Shown one piece after another: positions 1 to 7,881 of a DNA stretch of 64,000 nucleotides. Within the stretch, counting starts at the first letter, position 1; the number at the start of each line of letters is the position of its first letter. The DNA lies in assembly GCF_016801025.1 (NCBI RefSeq), contig NZ_CP068983.1, forward strand, positions 3,464,501 through 3,528,500. The letters run 5' to 3'. This DNA comes from Paradevosia shaoguanensis. GTDB lineage: Bacteria; Pseudomonadota; Alphaproteobacteria; Rhizobiales; Devosiaceae. Below the pieces are notes generated by a model. It did no database searches. It was not told the origin of the DNA and worked only from the letters and a program-made list of their open reading frames with translations. A program made the translations under genes and the position numbers.

Positions 1-252
1 GCGGGCGGCTCGGAAACCGTAGACGTCGATGCCTTCCGGCTCGAAGCTGACGGCCGAGATCGCCTTGTCGAGGCCGAGCCGGTTGAGCACCCGCCTGGCA
101 TTGGGGCTGATCTGCAGGCCCGCGCCGATCTCCTGCACGGTCTTCTGCCGTTCGAGTATGGCGACGCGAGCGCCGAACTTGGCGAGGGCGAGGGAGAGTG
201 TCAGCCCGGCGATGCCGGCGCCGGCGATATAGACGGATCGGCCGCCCGGCAT
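1..252 (-). CDS. FAD-dependent monooxygenase, N-terminal part (cut by window edge)
   Basis: Only the first 84 codons lie in the window; the gene runs off the left edge. The start MPGGRSVYIAGAGIAGLTL carries the GxGxxG dinucleotide-binding fingerprint, followed by the acidic end of the second strand (VAILER) and GAGLQISPNA. This arrangement is known from class A flavoprotein hydroxylases of the salicylate/p-hydroxybenzoate hydroxylase type, including UbiH-like proteins. The substrate cannot be inferred from this fragment. It starts 11 bases after the stop of the zinc-finger gene on the same strand, so the two are probably co-transcribed. Confidence 0.8.
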   Translation of the reverse strand, partial: MPGGRSVYIAGAGIAGLTLSLALAKFGARVAILERQKTVQEIGAGLQISPNARRVLNRLGLDKAISAVSFEPEGIDVYGFRAAR

Positions 253-263
253 TTCAGGCGTGC

Positions 264-503
264 TCAGGCCGCCTCATACACCGCAGAGAGCGGGGAGGAG
301 GCGCCGGCCGGCAGCTTGTTGCTGAAGACATAGAGCGTCGAGCAATAGGGGCAGACGATTTCGGTGTCCTTGCCCATGTCGAGATAGACATGGGGATGGT
401 CGAACGGCGGCAGGGCGCCCACGCACATGAATTCCTTGGACCCCACCTCGATCTGGCGCAGGCCATCGGTGTTGTGGAAGTGCGGAACGGTCGCGTGTGC
501 CAT
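264..503 (-). CDS. zinc-finger domain-containing protein (zf-CHCC type)
   Basis: This 79-aa protein has a Cys-x8-His ... Cys-x2-Cys arrangement: FMCVGALPPFDHPHVYLDMG followed by CPYCSTLYV. This matches the small CHCC zinc-finger family related to the 13-kDa NDUFS6 subunit of complex I. Family members are soluble, and their role in bacteria is poorly defined. I chose the ATG at 503 (MAHATVPHFHN) because the upstream in-frame extension is low-complexity Arg/Pro sequence that looks like out-of-frame read-through. It precedes the monooxygenase gene with an 11-base gap. The family is fairly sure; the function is not. Confidence 0.8.
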   Translation of the reverse strand: MAHATVPHFHNTDGLRQIEVGSKEFMCVGALPPFDHPHVYLDMGKDTEIVCPYCSTLYVFSNKLPAGASSPLSAVYEAA

Positions 504-678
504 TTCGGGAGCCTTGAAGTGAGCCGTTGAATTTCGGCCGGACCATATCGAAGCAGGCGGGCAAAGGGAAGGGCGGAGGTCGCATGCGCGGCGCCCGCCA
601 GGGCGATAATCGATTGCCCTCAGGGTCCGCAATCGGTACTCCTCTGGCGGCCCTGGCCAAGCAGGAAATCATCGACCC

Positions 679-1437
679 ATGCCTACCTTTCTTTCGGACG
701 GAATCTCCATTGCCTATGAAATCTATGGCGAGGGCGAGCCGGTTTTGCTGATCCACGGCTTCGGCTCGAGCGGGATCATCAACTGGGTCAATACCGGTTG
801 GGTCGAAGCGCTCAACAAGGCCGGCTACCAGGCGATCACGATCGACGATCGCGGGCACGGCCTGTCCGAAAAGCTCTACGACCCCAACGACTACTATCCG
901 GCCCTCATGGCCGCCGACGCCGAGCGCCTGCTGGAGCATCTGGGGATCGAGCGCGCCTTCGTCATCGGCTATTCGATGGGCGCGCGGATCACGGCGTTCC
1001 TGGCGGTCGAATGGCCGGAGCGGGTCAAGGCGGCGGTGATGGGCGGCATGGGCATGGGTCTCGTCACGGGGCTCTCCGACTCGCGCGAAATCATCGACGG
1101 GCTCAATGCCGACTCGCTGGCCGACGTGAAGCATCCAACCGGGCGCCAGTTCCGCATCTTCGCCGATCATTCCAAGGCCGATCGCCAGGCGCTCGCCGCC
1201 TGCATGGTTTCCTCCCGCCAGCCCATGGATATCGATGATGTCCGGCGCATCGCGGTGCCCGTCCTCGTCGCCGTCGGGGAGACCGACGACATGGCCGGGT
1301 CAGCCCAGGAACTGGCCGACCTCCTGCCCAAGGGGGAAGCCTTCGTCATCCCGCGCCGCAACCACATGCTGGCGACGGGCGACGCCAGGTTCAAGGAAGC
1401 GGCCATCGCCTTCCTCGAAAGAAACGCCCAAGCCTGA
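679..1437 (+). CDS. alpha/beta hydrolase
   Basis: This 252-aa cytoplasmic protein has the alpha/beta-hydrolase fold. Visible motifs are the HGFGSS oxyanion loop near residue 27, DDRGHGLS near 56, the nucleophile elbow GYSMGA near 97, a late acid strand ending in GETDD, and the catalytic histidine in RRNHM near 228. The length is usual for the family. The start is an ATG with a loose AGGAAA upstream. It is divergent from the zinc-finger gene and 86 bases before cysE. The substrate is unknown; esterase, lactonase or haloperoxidase-like activities are all possible. Confidence 0.85.
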   Translation: MPTFLSDGISIAYEIYGEGEPVLLIHGFGSSGIINWVNTGWVEALNKAGYQAITIDDRGHGLSEKLYDPNDYYPALMAADAERLLEHLGIERAFVIGYSMGARITAFLAVEWPERVKAAVMGGMGMGLVTGLSDSREIIDGLNADSLADVKHPTGRQFRIFADHSKADRQALAACMVSSRQPMDIDDVRRIAVPVLVAVGETDDMAGSAQELADLLPKGEAFVIPRRNHMLATGDARFKEAAIAFLERNAQA

Positions 1438-1523
1438 GCGCATTTGTGAACCAAATCCGCTGCTAGGGCTTTGTTTCCGGGTACGCGATACTCTATATGG
1501 TAGGCCCAACTTCGGAGACCCCC

Positions 1524-2351
1524 ATGAGCGGCAACACCAAGCTTGCTTCCCAGGTTGCGGCCGTCGACCCGGTATGGGACGCCATCGTTGCCGGCGCCCG
1601 CGAGATCGTGGTCAAGGAGCCCTCGCTCTCGACGCTTGTGCTTGCCAGCATTCTCAATCACGACACTTTCGAGGACGCGCTGGCGCATCGCATTGCCGAG
1701 CGCCTGCACCACGATGAAGTGCCGGCAGATCTCATCCGCCACGCCTTCCGCGATGCGCTGAGCGAGTCGCCCCAGATCGGGGTCGAGGCGCGGGCCGACC
1801 TCGCGGCAACCTATGAGCGCGATCCGGCCTGCCACCGGGCGCTGGAGCCGCTGCTCTATTTCAAGGGCTACCAGGCCATCCAGACTCACCGTTTCGCCCA
1901 TGCTCTCTTCAAGGCAGGACGGCGTGACTTCGCGCTCTATCTCCAGAGCCGGTCGAGCCAGGTTTTCCAGGTCGACATCAATCCGGCCGTGCCGATGGGC
2001 AAGGGCATCATGCTCGATCACGGCACGGGTCTCGTCATCGGCGAGACGGCGGTGGTGGGCGACAACGTCTCCCTGCTGCAGGGCGTTACGCTTGGCGGCA
2101 CCGGCAAGTCCGAGCAGGACCGGCATCCCAAGATCGGCGATGGCGTGCTGATCGGGGCGGGGGCCAAGATTCTGGGAAACATCAAGATCGGCGATTGCTC
2201 GCGCATCGGCGCCGGCTCGGTCGTACTCAAGGAAGTGCCGCCGCGAGTGACGGTAGCCGGCGTGCCGGCCAAGATCATCGGCGAGGCTGGGTGTGCGCAT
2301 CCGGCATCGGTCATGGACCAGATGGTTCTCGTCTATGACCAGAACGTCTGA
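1524..2351 (+). CDS. cysE: serine O-acetyltransferase
   Basis: This 275-aa enzyme transfers acetyl from acetyl-CoA to L-serine, the first step of cysteine biosynthesis. The N-terminal half is the helical SATase domain. The C-terminal half is a left-handed beta-helix with hexapeptide repeats, including DINPAVPMGKGIMLDHGTG with the catalytic Asp/His pair, GETAVVGDNV and a long KIGDGVLIGAGAKILGNIKI stretch. I start at ATG 1524 because GGAG lies about 8 bases before it; an upstream GTG at 1497 adds nine unlikely residues. The tail lacks an obvious terminal Ile. The call is secure. Confidence 0.95.
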   Translation: MSGNTKLASQVAAVDPVWDAIVAGAREIVVKEPSLSTLVLASILNHDTFEDALAHRIAERLHHDEVPADLIRHAFRDALSESPQIGVEARADLAATYERDPACHRALEPLLYFKGYQAIQTHRFAHALFKAGRRDFALYLQSRSSQVFQVDINPAVPMGKGIMLDHGTGLVIGETAVVGDNVSLLQGVTLGGTGKSEQDRHPKIGDGVLIGAGAKILGNIKIGDCSRIGAGSVVLKEVPPRVTVAGVPAKIIGEAGCAHPASVMDQMVLVYDQNV

Positions 2352-2450
2352 ATTCGGCCCAAACTAGCGGGGAAAAGCCAAGGCCGGGGTATTGCCCGGC
2401 CAGCCCCAGCCACTAGAAAGAGCCTCCCCAACGATTTTCAGGAGCCTGAA

Positions 2451-2669
2451 GTGAACCATCCCGAAATCATCAAGCTCCAGAAGTATCTGCAGCAGAAGTT
2501 CAACAACCGCCACATCGACGTGCGCCCGCGTCCCAAGAAGGACGACTCGGTCGAGGTCTATGTGGGCGAGGAATTCCTCGGCCTGATCTACGTCGATGAC
2601 GAAGACGGCGACCGTTCGTTCAACTTCCAGATGGCCATTCTCGAAGAAGACCTCGACGATATCGCCTGA
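2451..2669 (+). CDS. DUF3126 family protein
   Basis: This is a 72-aa acidic soluble protein starting with GTG behind AGGAG (about 7 bases). The sequence (HPEIIKLQKYLQQKFNN, VEVYVGEEFLGLIYVDDEDG) matches the DUF3126 family, which is widespread and conserved in Alphaproteobacteria and has no known function. It lies downstream of cysE on the same strand with a 99-base gap and may be co-transcribed. There is no membrane segment or cysteine. Confidence 0.85.
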   Translation: MNHPEIIKLQKYLQQKFNNRHIDVRPRPKKDDSVEVYVGEEFLGLIYVDDEDGDRSFNFQMAILEEDLDDIA

Positions 2670-2698
2670 CGCCTGAAGCTGGCTTGGCCAGCGCGTCT

Positions 2699-2720
2699 CC
2701 CTCCCCCTTAGCGGGGAGGG
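2699..2720. terminator. GC hairpin after the DUF3126 gene
   Basis: CCCTCCCC pairs with GGGGAGGG around a 6-base loop, 30 bases after the DUF3126 stop and between two convergent genes. There is no U-run on either side, so it is a weak terminator candidate at best. Confidence 0.4.
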
Positions 2721-2745
2721 GGCAGGTTGGGGCGGTCCCCAGCCT

Positions 2746-3414
2746 TTAATGCACGCCGATGGCCTTGAGCGGTTCGGCCAGCGCTGTATCGAAGTTCCGC
2801 CAATTGCTTAGGGCGTCGGCGTCGAACGTGTAGACCGCTCCAATCCCCGATTCCAGCAATACCGTCCGCAGGCACTGCGCGTTGCCGGTGCCTTCCACTG
2901 GCGCCATGCACTTGGCGACGAACGGATTGGCCGCGAGCGGATCGTACCAGACCGTCTCCCCCTCAAAGCCATCAGTCGGGTAGAGCGGCTTGCCGACGAG
3001 GCCCGAGGGGCCGCTCACTTCATTGGGCATGAACTGGTGCAGGTAGACCCCGTCCAGCAGGCTGGCGCTGGTACGTACGCGGCTGCGGGGCAGGAGGGTG
3101 ACGTCAACCTTGGTGGCACGCGCATCCGGCCCGAGCGGCACCGTCAATTGCACGTCCACCTGGCTGGCAAAGCCCTGCTCGTCGCTGTCGCCGAAGCGTA
3201 GCCAGGTGGCAGGGATGGTCAACGTGTGTCCGGCGAGGTTGCGGACGTAGCTTTTGCCTTCACGGGGCGGAGTTGCGTCGCGATGGCGGCCAAGGGCGTC
3301 GATGCCATAGGCGAGGCCGACCGCGCCGGTCGCCGCCATCACGGCGAGTGCCAGCAGATTGAAGGCCAAGCCGGTGGCCTGGCTGGATCTTTTGGCGTTG
3401 GCCTGCGTTGGCAT
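2746..3414 (-). CDS. hypothetical membrane-anchored protein
   Basis: I do not recognise this 222-aa protein. It has a short basic N-terminus, then one hydrophobic segment (about residues 15-40, AFNLLALAVMAATGAVGLAYG), then a soluble region rich in beta-strands: HTLTIPATWLRF, VDVQLTVPLG, TKVDVTLLPRSR. This suggests an N-in anchored protein whose bulk is periplasmic. Two cysteines (KCMAP and AQCLR) could form a disulfide. The ATG at 3414 is the first in frame. It stands alone on the minus strand, divergent from the next small membrane protein. Confidence 0.7.
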   Translation of the reverse strand: MPTQANAKRSSQATGLAFNLLALAVMAATGAVGLAYGIDALGRHRDATPPREGKSYVRNLAGHTLTIPATWLRFGDSDEQGFASQVDVQLTVPLGPDARATKVDVTLLPRSRVRTSASLLDGVYLHQFMPNEVSGPSGLVGKPLYPTDGFEGETVWYDPLAANPFVAKCMAPVEGTGNAQCLRTVLLESGIGAVYTFDADALSNWRNFDTALAEPLKAIGVH

Positions 3415-3539
3415 TTTCGCGCGTTAACCAGACTTCCATGAGGCAGGATGACAAGCCGAGTGAGCGCGCTTATGATTAATGAACGGTTAACAGCAAGGCG
3501 CAATCCGCGCCTAAGCTTGTGAGAGGGTGGGGACGGCTG

Positions 3540-3857
3540 ATGAGTGAACTGATGCTTGCAGCATTCATTGTCGCCGTCGGCCTCGTTCTGGCCGCCGCTT
3601 CCACGCATCTCTACCAGGGACTTTTCCGCGAGCAGGCCATGCTGCGCTACGACGGGAAGACCTATTTCCATACGCTTGGCCATCTGCTGATGAGCTTCGT
3701 ATGCGGCCCCTACATCATGCTCCAGATGGGCTGGCAGCAGCAGAAGGATGCGACGCTCGCCTTCGTGCCCGTGCTCATCGGCTCGCTCGTCGCCTTCGGC
3801 TGGGCCTTCGTCACGGGCCTGGCCTTCATGAGCATCTACGTGGCTTTTCTCTTCTAA
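3540..3857 (+). CDS. conserved small membrane protein (probably DUF6949)
   Basis: This 105-aa protein has three predicted membrane helices: about residues 5-24 (LAAFIVAVGLVLAAASTHLY), 47-65 and 78-103. The linker FREQAMLRYDGKTYFHTLGH and the phrase FVCGPYIMLQMGW look like a small Rhizobiales family that I recall as DUF6949; the exact family number is from memory. I start at ATG 3540 (MSELML) because the seven extra upstream residues would place basic and Trp residues before the helix. A strong terminator follows. The function is unknown. Confidence 0.75.
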   Translation: MSELMLAAFIVAVGLVLAAASTHLYQGLFREQAMLRYDGKTYFHTLGHLLMSFVCGPYIMLQMGWQQQKDATLAFVPVLIGSLVAFGWAFVTGLAFMSIYVAFLF

Positions 3858-3881
3858 TTCGCCCTGCATTCCCCCGGGCAC

Positions 3882-3917
3882 AAAGAAGCCACCTCCGGGC
3901 CCGGAGGTGGCTTCTTT
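3882..3917. terminator. strong bidirectional terminator
   Basis: AAAGAAGCCACCTCCGGG is followed directly by its exact reverse complement. The A-rich left end and T-rich right end give a U-run in both directions. It lies between the convergent small membrane protein (ends 3857) and the transglutaminase-like peptidase (ends 3957), so it can serve both. Confidence 0.9.
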
Positions 3918-3956
3918 CTTCAGGTCCCAAACTTATCAGGGAGAGGGACCCGGAAC

Positions 3957-4595
3957 TCAGCGCCCGGCGGACGCGGTGACGATCGTGGTACGATCGTCGG
4001 AGATATCGACCCACTGCGCGAAGCTGAGCTGGCTCTGGCGCTTGAGGTAACGGTAGGGCGTCTCGTTCCAGAGGCGGATGTCGCCGGCCTGGTTGTCGAG
4101 CACGAGGTCGCCGCGGTCGGTGCGGACCATCAGCACGGCATGGCCTTCGCCATTGGCCTGGCGCACCACGGCGATCATGAGGGTGGACGGGGCCCAGCCC
4201 AGGTCGATCAGTTGGCGGCGCTTTTCGAGGGCGAAGTCCTCGCAGTCGCCGTAGCCGCTGGTCGGGTAGGTCCAGAATTCTTCGACGCCATAAAGTTCCT
4301 TGTCGGAAACCGGGGTCACCGCAGCGTTGACGGTGGCATTGACCTGCACGAGCTGCGACCAGCGCATATCGGTAAGGTTCTCGGCGGCAATCGGGTTCTT
4401 GTAGGGCGCGCATTCGGCGCCACGACGGTGGCAGAAATCGGCGGCGCCGACCGGGATGCTGGTCGGGTTGATCGAAACCTGCACGAAGGCGGCGTTGGTG
4501 AAGTCGACGCTCTGGGCCTTGGCGGGGGCGGCGAAGGCAATGGCTGCCAGCAGCGCTGCTCCCAGGATCTTTGCGATGTTGCTCGCGGTGGACAT
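3957..4595 (-). CDS. transglutaminase-like cysteine peptidase (BTLCP family)
   Basis: This 212-aa protein has a cleavable signal peptide (AALLAAIAFAAPAKAQS, cut near residue 28). The catalytic triad of bacterial transglutaminase-like cysteine proteinases is visible: Cys in YGDCEDFALEKR, His in GEGHAVLMV and Asp in LVLDNQ. Related proteins include LapG, which cleaves LapA-type adhesins under c-di-GMP control, but most short Rhizobiales members have no known target. A GGGAGA ribosome site precedes the ATG. The neighbouring minus-strand gene encodes a PilZ protein, which is suggestive but not proof of a LapD/LapG-like link. Confidence 0.88.
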   Translation of the reverse strand: MSTASNIAKILGAALLAAIAFAAPAKAQSVDFTNAAFVQVSINPTSIPVGAADFCHRRGAECAPYKNPIAAENLTDMRWSQLVQVNATVNAAVTPVSDKELYGVEEFWTYPTSGYGDCEDFALEKRRQLIDLGWAPSTLMIAVVRQANGEGHAVLMVRTDRGDLVLDNQAGDIRLWNETPYRYLKRQSQLSFAQWVDISDDRTTIVTASAGR

Positions 4596-4667
4596 TGTGT
4601 GATCTCCCTGATGGAGACCACGTTACGGGGGCCCACTTGCCCCGATTGAAAAAGTGCAACGCAGTTT

Positions 4668-4694
4668 TGAATCGAGTTTTATGCAGTCGATTCA
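4668..4694. terminator. 8-bp inverted repeat downstream of PilZ gene
   Basis: TGAATCGA and TCGATTCA form a perfect 8-bp stem around 11 bases, 21 bases past the PilZ stop on the minus strand. A T-rich stretch follows only some distance later. It may be a terminator or a protein site. Confidence 0.4.
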
Positions 4695-4714
4695 GGAGGC
4701 GTTAAGCATGCACC

Positions 4715-5347
4715 TCAGTTGATCCGCAGGTTCTGCTGCACGACCGTGAGCATCTCCTGGGAGGAGGCGAACTCGACAGCCACGCCATTCTGGAAATGGC
4801 GCACCACGCGGGCGCGCATGCGGCCGAGCGTGACGGGCGTGCCCATTGCCGGGCGGACGGCAAGCTCGATGGCGGCGCCCGAGAGCGAGATATCGATGAT
4901 CTTGCAATTGTAGCGGCGGCCATCGTCGAGGACGACGGTCGAGTGCCGGTTGTCCGGAACCACACGCTCGTGCCGGCGATCTTCCGGCAGGTTGAGGATG
5001 TCCTTGTTGGCGAGCCAGGTAAGTTGCGCGGCAAGCTTGTCGCGCTTGCGCGGCGTGCCGCCCACTTCCATGACGAAGCCGCCATCGGCGCTTTCGAGGA
5101 TCAGGCCTTCGATGCGGCCGACGTGATCGAGATAGGCAACCACGCGCTCGCCCACCTGACCGGGGACCGGGGCGATGACCACGGCGTCGCCGGGCGACAT
5201 TTCCAGGATCTGGCAGGGGAATTCGCGTTTGTCGGCCAGCATGTAGCGACCGAGTATCGAGACCTTCACACGCTGAAAGCGCGGCATGTCCGCCTGGCTC
5301 CGGCCAGGAGACGCTGCATAGCGCGCGGGGAGGTCATCGTTCAGCAT
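4715..5347 (-). CDS. PilZ domain protein (two PilZ-like units)
   Basis: This 210-aa cytoplasmic protein carries a C-terminal PilZ domain (about residues 118-208) with the basic RRHERV motif and DISLSGAAIEL, the usual (D/N)xSxxG. Both are the c-di-GMP-contacting elements of the family. The N-terminal half (about 20-105) looks like a second PilZ unit: RFQRVKV is kept, but the second motif reads EMSPGDA, so binding there is doubtful. A tandem PilZ layout is known in Alphaproteobacteria. It probably acts as a c-di-GMP receptor; the output target is not visible. Confidence 0.88.
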   Translation of the reverse strand: MLNDDLPARYAASPGRSQADMPRFQRVKVSILGRYMLADKREFPCQILEMSPGDAVVIAPVPGQVGERVVAYLDHVGRIEGLILESADGGFVMEVGGTPRKRDKLAAQLTWLANKDILNLPEDRRHERVVPDNRHSTVVLDDGRRYNCKIIDISLSGAAIELAVRPAMGTPVTLGRMRARVVRHFQNGVAVEFASSQEMLTVVQQNLRIN

Positions 5348-5428
5348 GAGAGAAAGGCCGAGTGGACGTTTCCCCTAGGCTAAACAAGTTTGGTTAACCG
5401 ATGGTAAGGCGCTTGGCGCGCCATTAAC

Positions 5429-6082
5429 TCAATGGCGGCCGCCGTCGATAACCGCAAGGTGAGCATAGCGGCGGGCGCTGTTCCCGAAGATCGTCGAGGT
5501 GATCGGCATGGGCGTATGGCCGGGAGCGGCGAAGCCGACACCGGGCACTGCGGCTGCCACGTCGCGGACGACATCGGAGGTCGCCAGGTCGTCCGGCCAG
5601 ATCAGCCGCAGGCCGGTGATGCGCTGTTCGACGATCGGCTGCACGCCCAGCCAATAGGGGTCTTCAAGGGCCGTCATGGCGCCGAGAAGGCGGGTCTGGG
5701 TCGAGCCGTTGTGACGCAACGGGAGCAGGATCGTTTCGAACGAAACCTTGGTGTTGATGGGCGTGTTGGCCTGGAAGGTGACCAGGGCGACGGCATGATC
5801 CTCGGTGACGGCGCGGATCAGCGTCTCGAGCGCATCGCGGTCGCGCTCGTGCCAGAGACCGGTAAAGGAGCGTCCCTTGAGCTCGCGGCAATAGGCGGTG
5901 CACAGGTGCGAGCCGGCCAGGCGGAACACAAAGCTGTTCTCTTCGCTCAGCTCGAGAATGAAAGTGTTTGCCAGCGCGGAGCGAATCCGGGTTGGGTCGA
6001 TGTCCTTGCGGTCGGGAGCACTGCGGGAGCCACGCAGCGCGTTCCAGTAGTCATAGAGCGTTTTGGTGCTGGTCTTTTGCAT
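5429..6082 (-). CDS. PAS domain-containing protein (PAS_5 type)
   Basis: This 217-aa soluble protein has one PAS-like domain over most of its length: LYDYWNALRGSRSAPDRKDI, IRSALANTFILEL, FVFRLAGSHLCTAYCRELKG and FETILLPLRHNG. This matches the PAS_5 family of Rhizobiales, whose Caulobacter relative MopJ acts in cell-cycle signalling. No kinase, GGDEF or DNA-binding domain is attached. I start at ATG 6082 (MQKTSTKTL), with AAGGGCG upstream. A longer reading from 6184 would add 34 unlikely residues. The exact role is unknown. Confidence 0.82.
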   Translation of the reverse strand: MQKTSTKTLYDYWNALRGSRSAPDRKDIDPTRIRSALANTFILELSEENSFVFRLAGSHLCTAYCRELKGRSFTGLWHERDRDALETLIRAVTEDHAVALVTFQANTPINTKVSFETILLPLRHNGSTQTRLLGAMTALEDPYWLGVQPIVEQRITGLRLIWPDDLATSDVVRDVAAAVPGVGFAAPGHTPMPITSTIFGNSARRYAHLAVIDGGRH

Positions 6083-6267
6083 AGTGTTCGCCCTTGGCCT
6101 CAGTTCCCTTGTTTCCCAGGTACAGGGAATCTCGGCTGCCCGCTGACAGTGCCAAAAGCGCCCGGCGAAATCGTCATTAAACATCTATTAGGGTTAACGC
6201 CGGCGCATCCGTGTGGATAAGTCGATAACCTGCGGTAAACCAAACGCATTTACGAGGAGACGGATGC

Positions 6268-7008
6268 ATGAGTGACACCGGTTCTGGCCAGGAGCCCCGG
6301 CAAACGGGGCGTGAGCCGGTCTTCATGTTGCCGGCGGTGGTGACGGCGCTGGGTGGAATCATGCTGGCGATCCATCTCGCCACCACCCTCGTGCTCGATA
6401 ACGTGGGACTCTATCAGTTAACCCTGTGGTTCGGCTTCGTGCCGGCGCGCCTGCTCATTCCTGACCAGATTCCGGGCGGTTTTCTACCCCTGATCTGGAC
6501 GCCGTTTTCGCATGCTTTCCTGCACGCGAACTGGGAGCATGTGATCTTCAACACGCTCTGGCTCGTGATCTTCGCCACGCCCGTCGCCCGGCGCTACGGC
6601 GCGATTCCGACCCTCGTCATCTTCCTCCTGACCTCGGCGGCAGGGGCGGTGGCTTTTGCCGCCACGACGCTGCCTTCCGTGCAGGTGCTGATCGGCGCTT
6701 CGGGCGGGGTTGCGGGACTCACGGGCGCGGCCATGCGTTTCATCTTCCAGCCGGTGCTGGTGGGAACCGATCCCGATACCGGCCAGCGCGTGCTGCTGGG
6801 GCGGCATCTGGCGAGCCTCCGGGAGGTTTTCACCAATCCGCGCTCGCGCAATTTCAGCCTGATCTGGATCGTGCTCAACGCCGCCGTGCCGCTGGTGCCG
6901 GCGCTGATCGGGCAGGACATCCAGATCGCCTGGCAGGCGCACTTGGGCGGCTTTGTCGTAGGCCTGCTGCTGCCGCCGCTGTTCGAAAGGAACTGGCAAC
7001 ATGAGTGA
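6268..7008 (+). CDS. rhomboid family intramembrane serine protease
   Basis: This 246-aa protein has about six membrane helices. The rhomboid active site is present: HAFLHANWEHVIFNTLWL (helix 2 with His and Asn), the serine in GASGGVAGL (helix 4) and the histidine in QAHLGGFVVGLL (helix 6). A soluble insert of about 40 residues (PVLVGTDPDTGQRVLLGRHL) lies between the serine helix and the next. Rhomboids cleave transmembrane segments inside the bilayer; the substrate here is unknown. The last eight bases overlap slyX, so translation is likely coupled. Confidence 0.93.
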   Translation: MSDTGSGQEPRQTGREPVFMLPAVVTALGGIMLAIHLATTLVLDNVGLYQLTLWFGFVPARLLIPDQIPGGFLPLIWTPFSHAFLHANWEHVIFNTLWLVIFATPVARRYGAIPTLVIFLLTSAAGAVAFAATTLPSVQVLIGASGGVAGLTGAAMRFIFQPVLVGTDPDTGQRVLLGRHLASLREVFTNPRSRNFSLIWIVLNAAVPLVPALIGQDIQIAWQAHLGGFVVGLLLPPLFERNWQHE

Positions 7009-7213
7009 GATCGAAGCGCGGCTCGAAAAGCTCGAAACCACGATCGCCTACCAGGACGAGACGATCGAGGAACTGAACAAGGCCGTTACCGACCTCTGGC
7101 AGCAATTGGAGGCGCTGCGGCGCGACATGTCCAAGCTGACAGAGCAATTGCGCGAGGTCGAGGGACATCCGGCACTCGCCGCGCAGGATGAGCCGCCGCC
7201 TCCGCATTATTAG
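7001..7213 (+). CDS. slyX: SlyX family protein
   Basis: This 70-aa protein is almost entirely coiled coil: heptad-rich RLEKLETTIAYQDETIEELN through SKLTEQLREVEG. It ends in the short Pro-rich PPPPHY tail typical of SlyX. The family has no established biochemical role. It overlaps the rhomboid gene by eight bases. Confidence 0.9.
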   Translation: MSEIEARLEKLETTIAYQDETIEELNKAVTDLWQQLEALRRDMSKLTEQLREVEGHPALAAQDEPPPPHY

Positions 7214-7245
7214 GTTAGAGGTGGGGGCGACCGTCCTCAGACCAT

Positions 7246-7356
7246 CCCCACCCCCGTACTTCCCCGGCCGCAGAGCCGGGGCCCACGGATGGCGCCACTC
7301 GGGTGGAGGGGTGCAATAGGCCCCGGGTCTCCGCCCGGGGAAGTAAGGGGGTGGGA
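7246..7356. repeat. palindromic intergenic repeat, copy A
   Basis: This is a Y-shaped inverted repeat. Two inner GC hairpins, CCCCGG...CCGGGG at 7262-7281 and CCCCGGGTCTCCGCCCGGGG at 7321-7340, are enclosed by an outer stem (CCCCACCCCC with GGGGGTGGG). The core closely matches copy B at 9431-9545. It sits between the convergent ends of slyX and hisI. It belongs to the REP/RIME-like class of short interspersed palindromes; the family name is unknown to me. Confidence 0.8.
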
Positions 7357-7385
7357 GAGGGGCGGCGGGCAAGCTCGCGGAGCTC

Positions 7386-7838
7386 CTACACGCCGTAAAC
7401 GGCCTTCGGATCAAATAACCGCGGCTCGCCCGAATCCACGAGCTTCACAGCGCCATCGTCCACCTTGACGATCCGGTAGAAGCAACTCTTGCGGCCAGTG
7501 TGACACGCAGCCCCGCGGCCGGTCTGTTCGACTGTCAGCAGCAGCACGTCCTGGTCGCAGTCGGTGCGCATTTCGATGAGCTTCTGGATCTCACCCGAGC
7601 TCTCGCCCTTCTTCCAGATCTTTGCGCGCGAGCGCGACCAGTAGTGGACTTCGCCGGTTTCGAGCGTCAGCGCGAGGGATTGGGCATTCATATGCGCGAC
7701 CATCAGCACACGGCCGGAGCCTGCCTCGGTGGTGACGGCGGTCACGAGGCCCTGGGCGTCGAAGCGGGGCGCGAAGGCGGTGCCTTCTTCCAGTTCGTCG
7801 TGGCTGAGAATGGTGGGGTCTGCGAAGGTGATGCTCAT
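7386..7838 (-). CDS. hisI: phosphoribosyl-AMP cyclohydrolase
   Basis: This 150-aa enzyme opens the purine ring of phosphoribosyl-AMP, the third step of histidine biosynthesis. The zinc and magnesium motif DCDQDVLLLTVEQTG and the zinc site GAACHTGRKSCFYR are intact, as is HYWSRSRAKIWKKGESSG. There is no fused HisE domain, as usual in Alphaproteobacteria. The other his genes are not in the window. I start at ATG 7838 (MSITFADPTIL); the longer frame is Ala/Ser/Arg-rich read-through. It lies 43 bases after folE on the same strand. Confidence 0.95.
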   Translation of the reverse strand: MSITFADPTILSHDELEEGTAFAPRFDAQGLVTAVTTEAGSGRVLMVAHMNAQSLALTLETGEVHYWSRSRAKIWKKGESSGEIQKLIEMRTDCDQDVLLLTVEQTGRGAACHTGRKSCFYRIVKVDDGAVKLVDSGEPRLFDPKAVYGV

Positions 7839-7881
7839 AGCGCGGGTTTTAGCCCGCGCCATGGGGAAATGCCAAGGCCGC

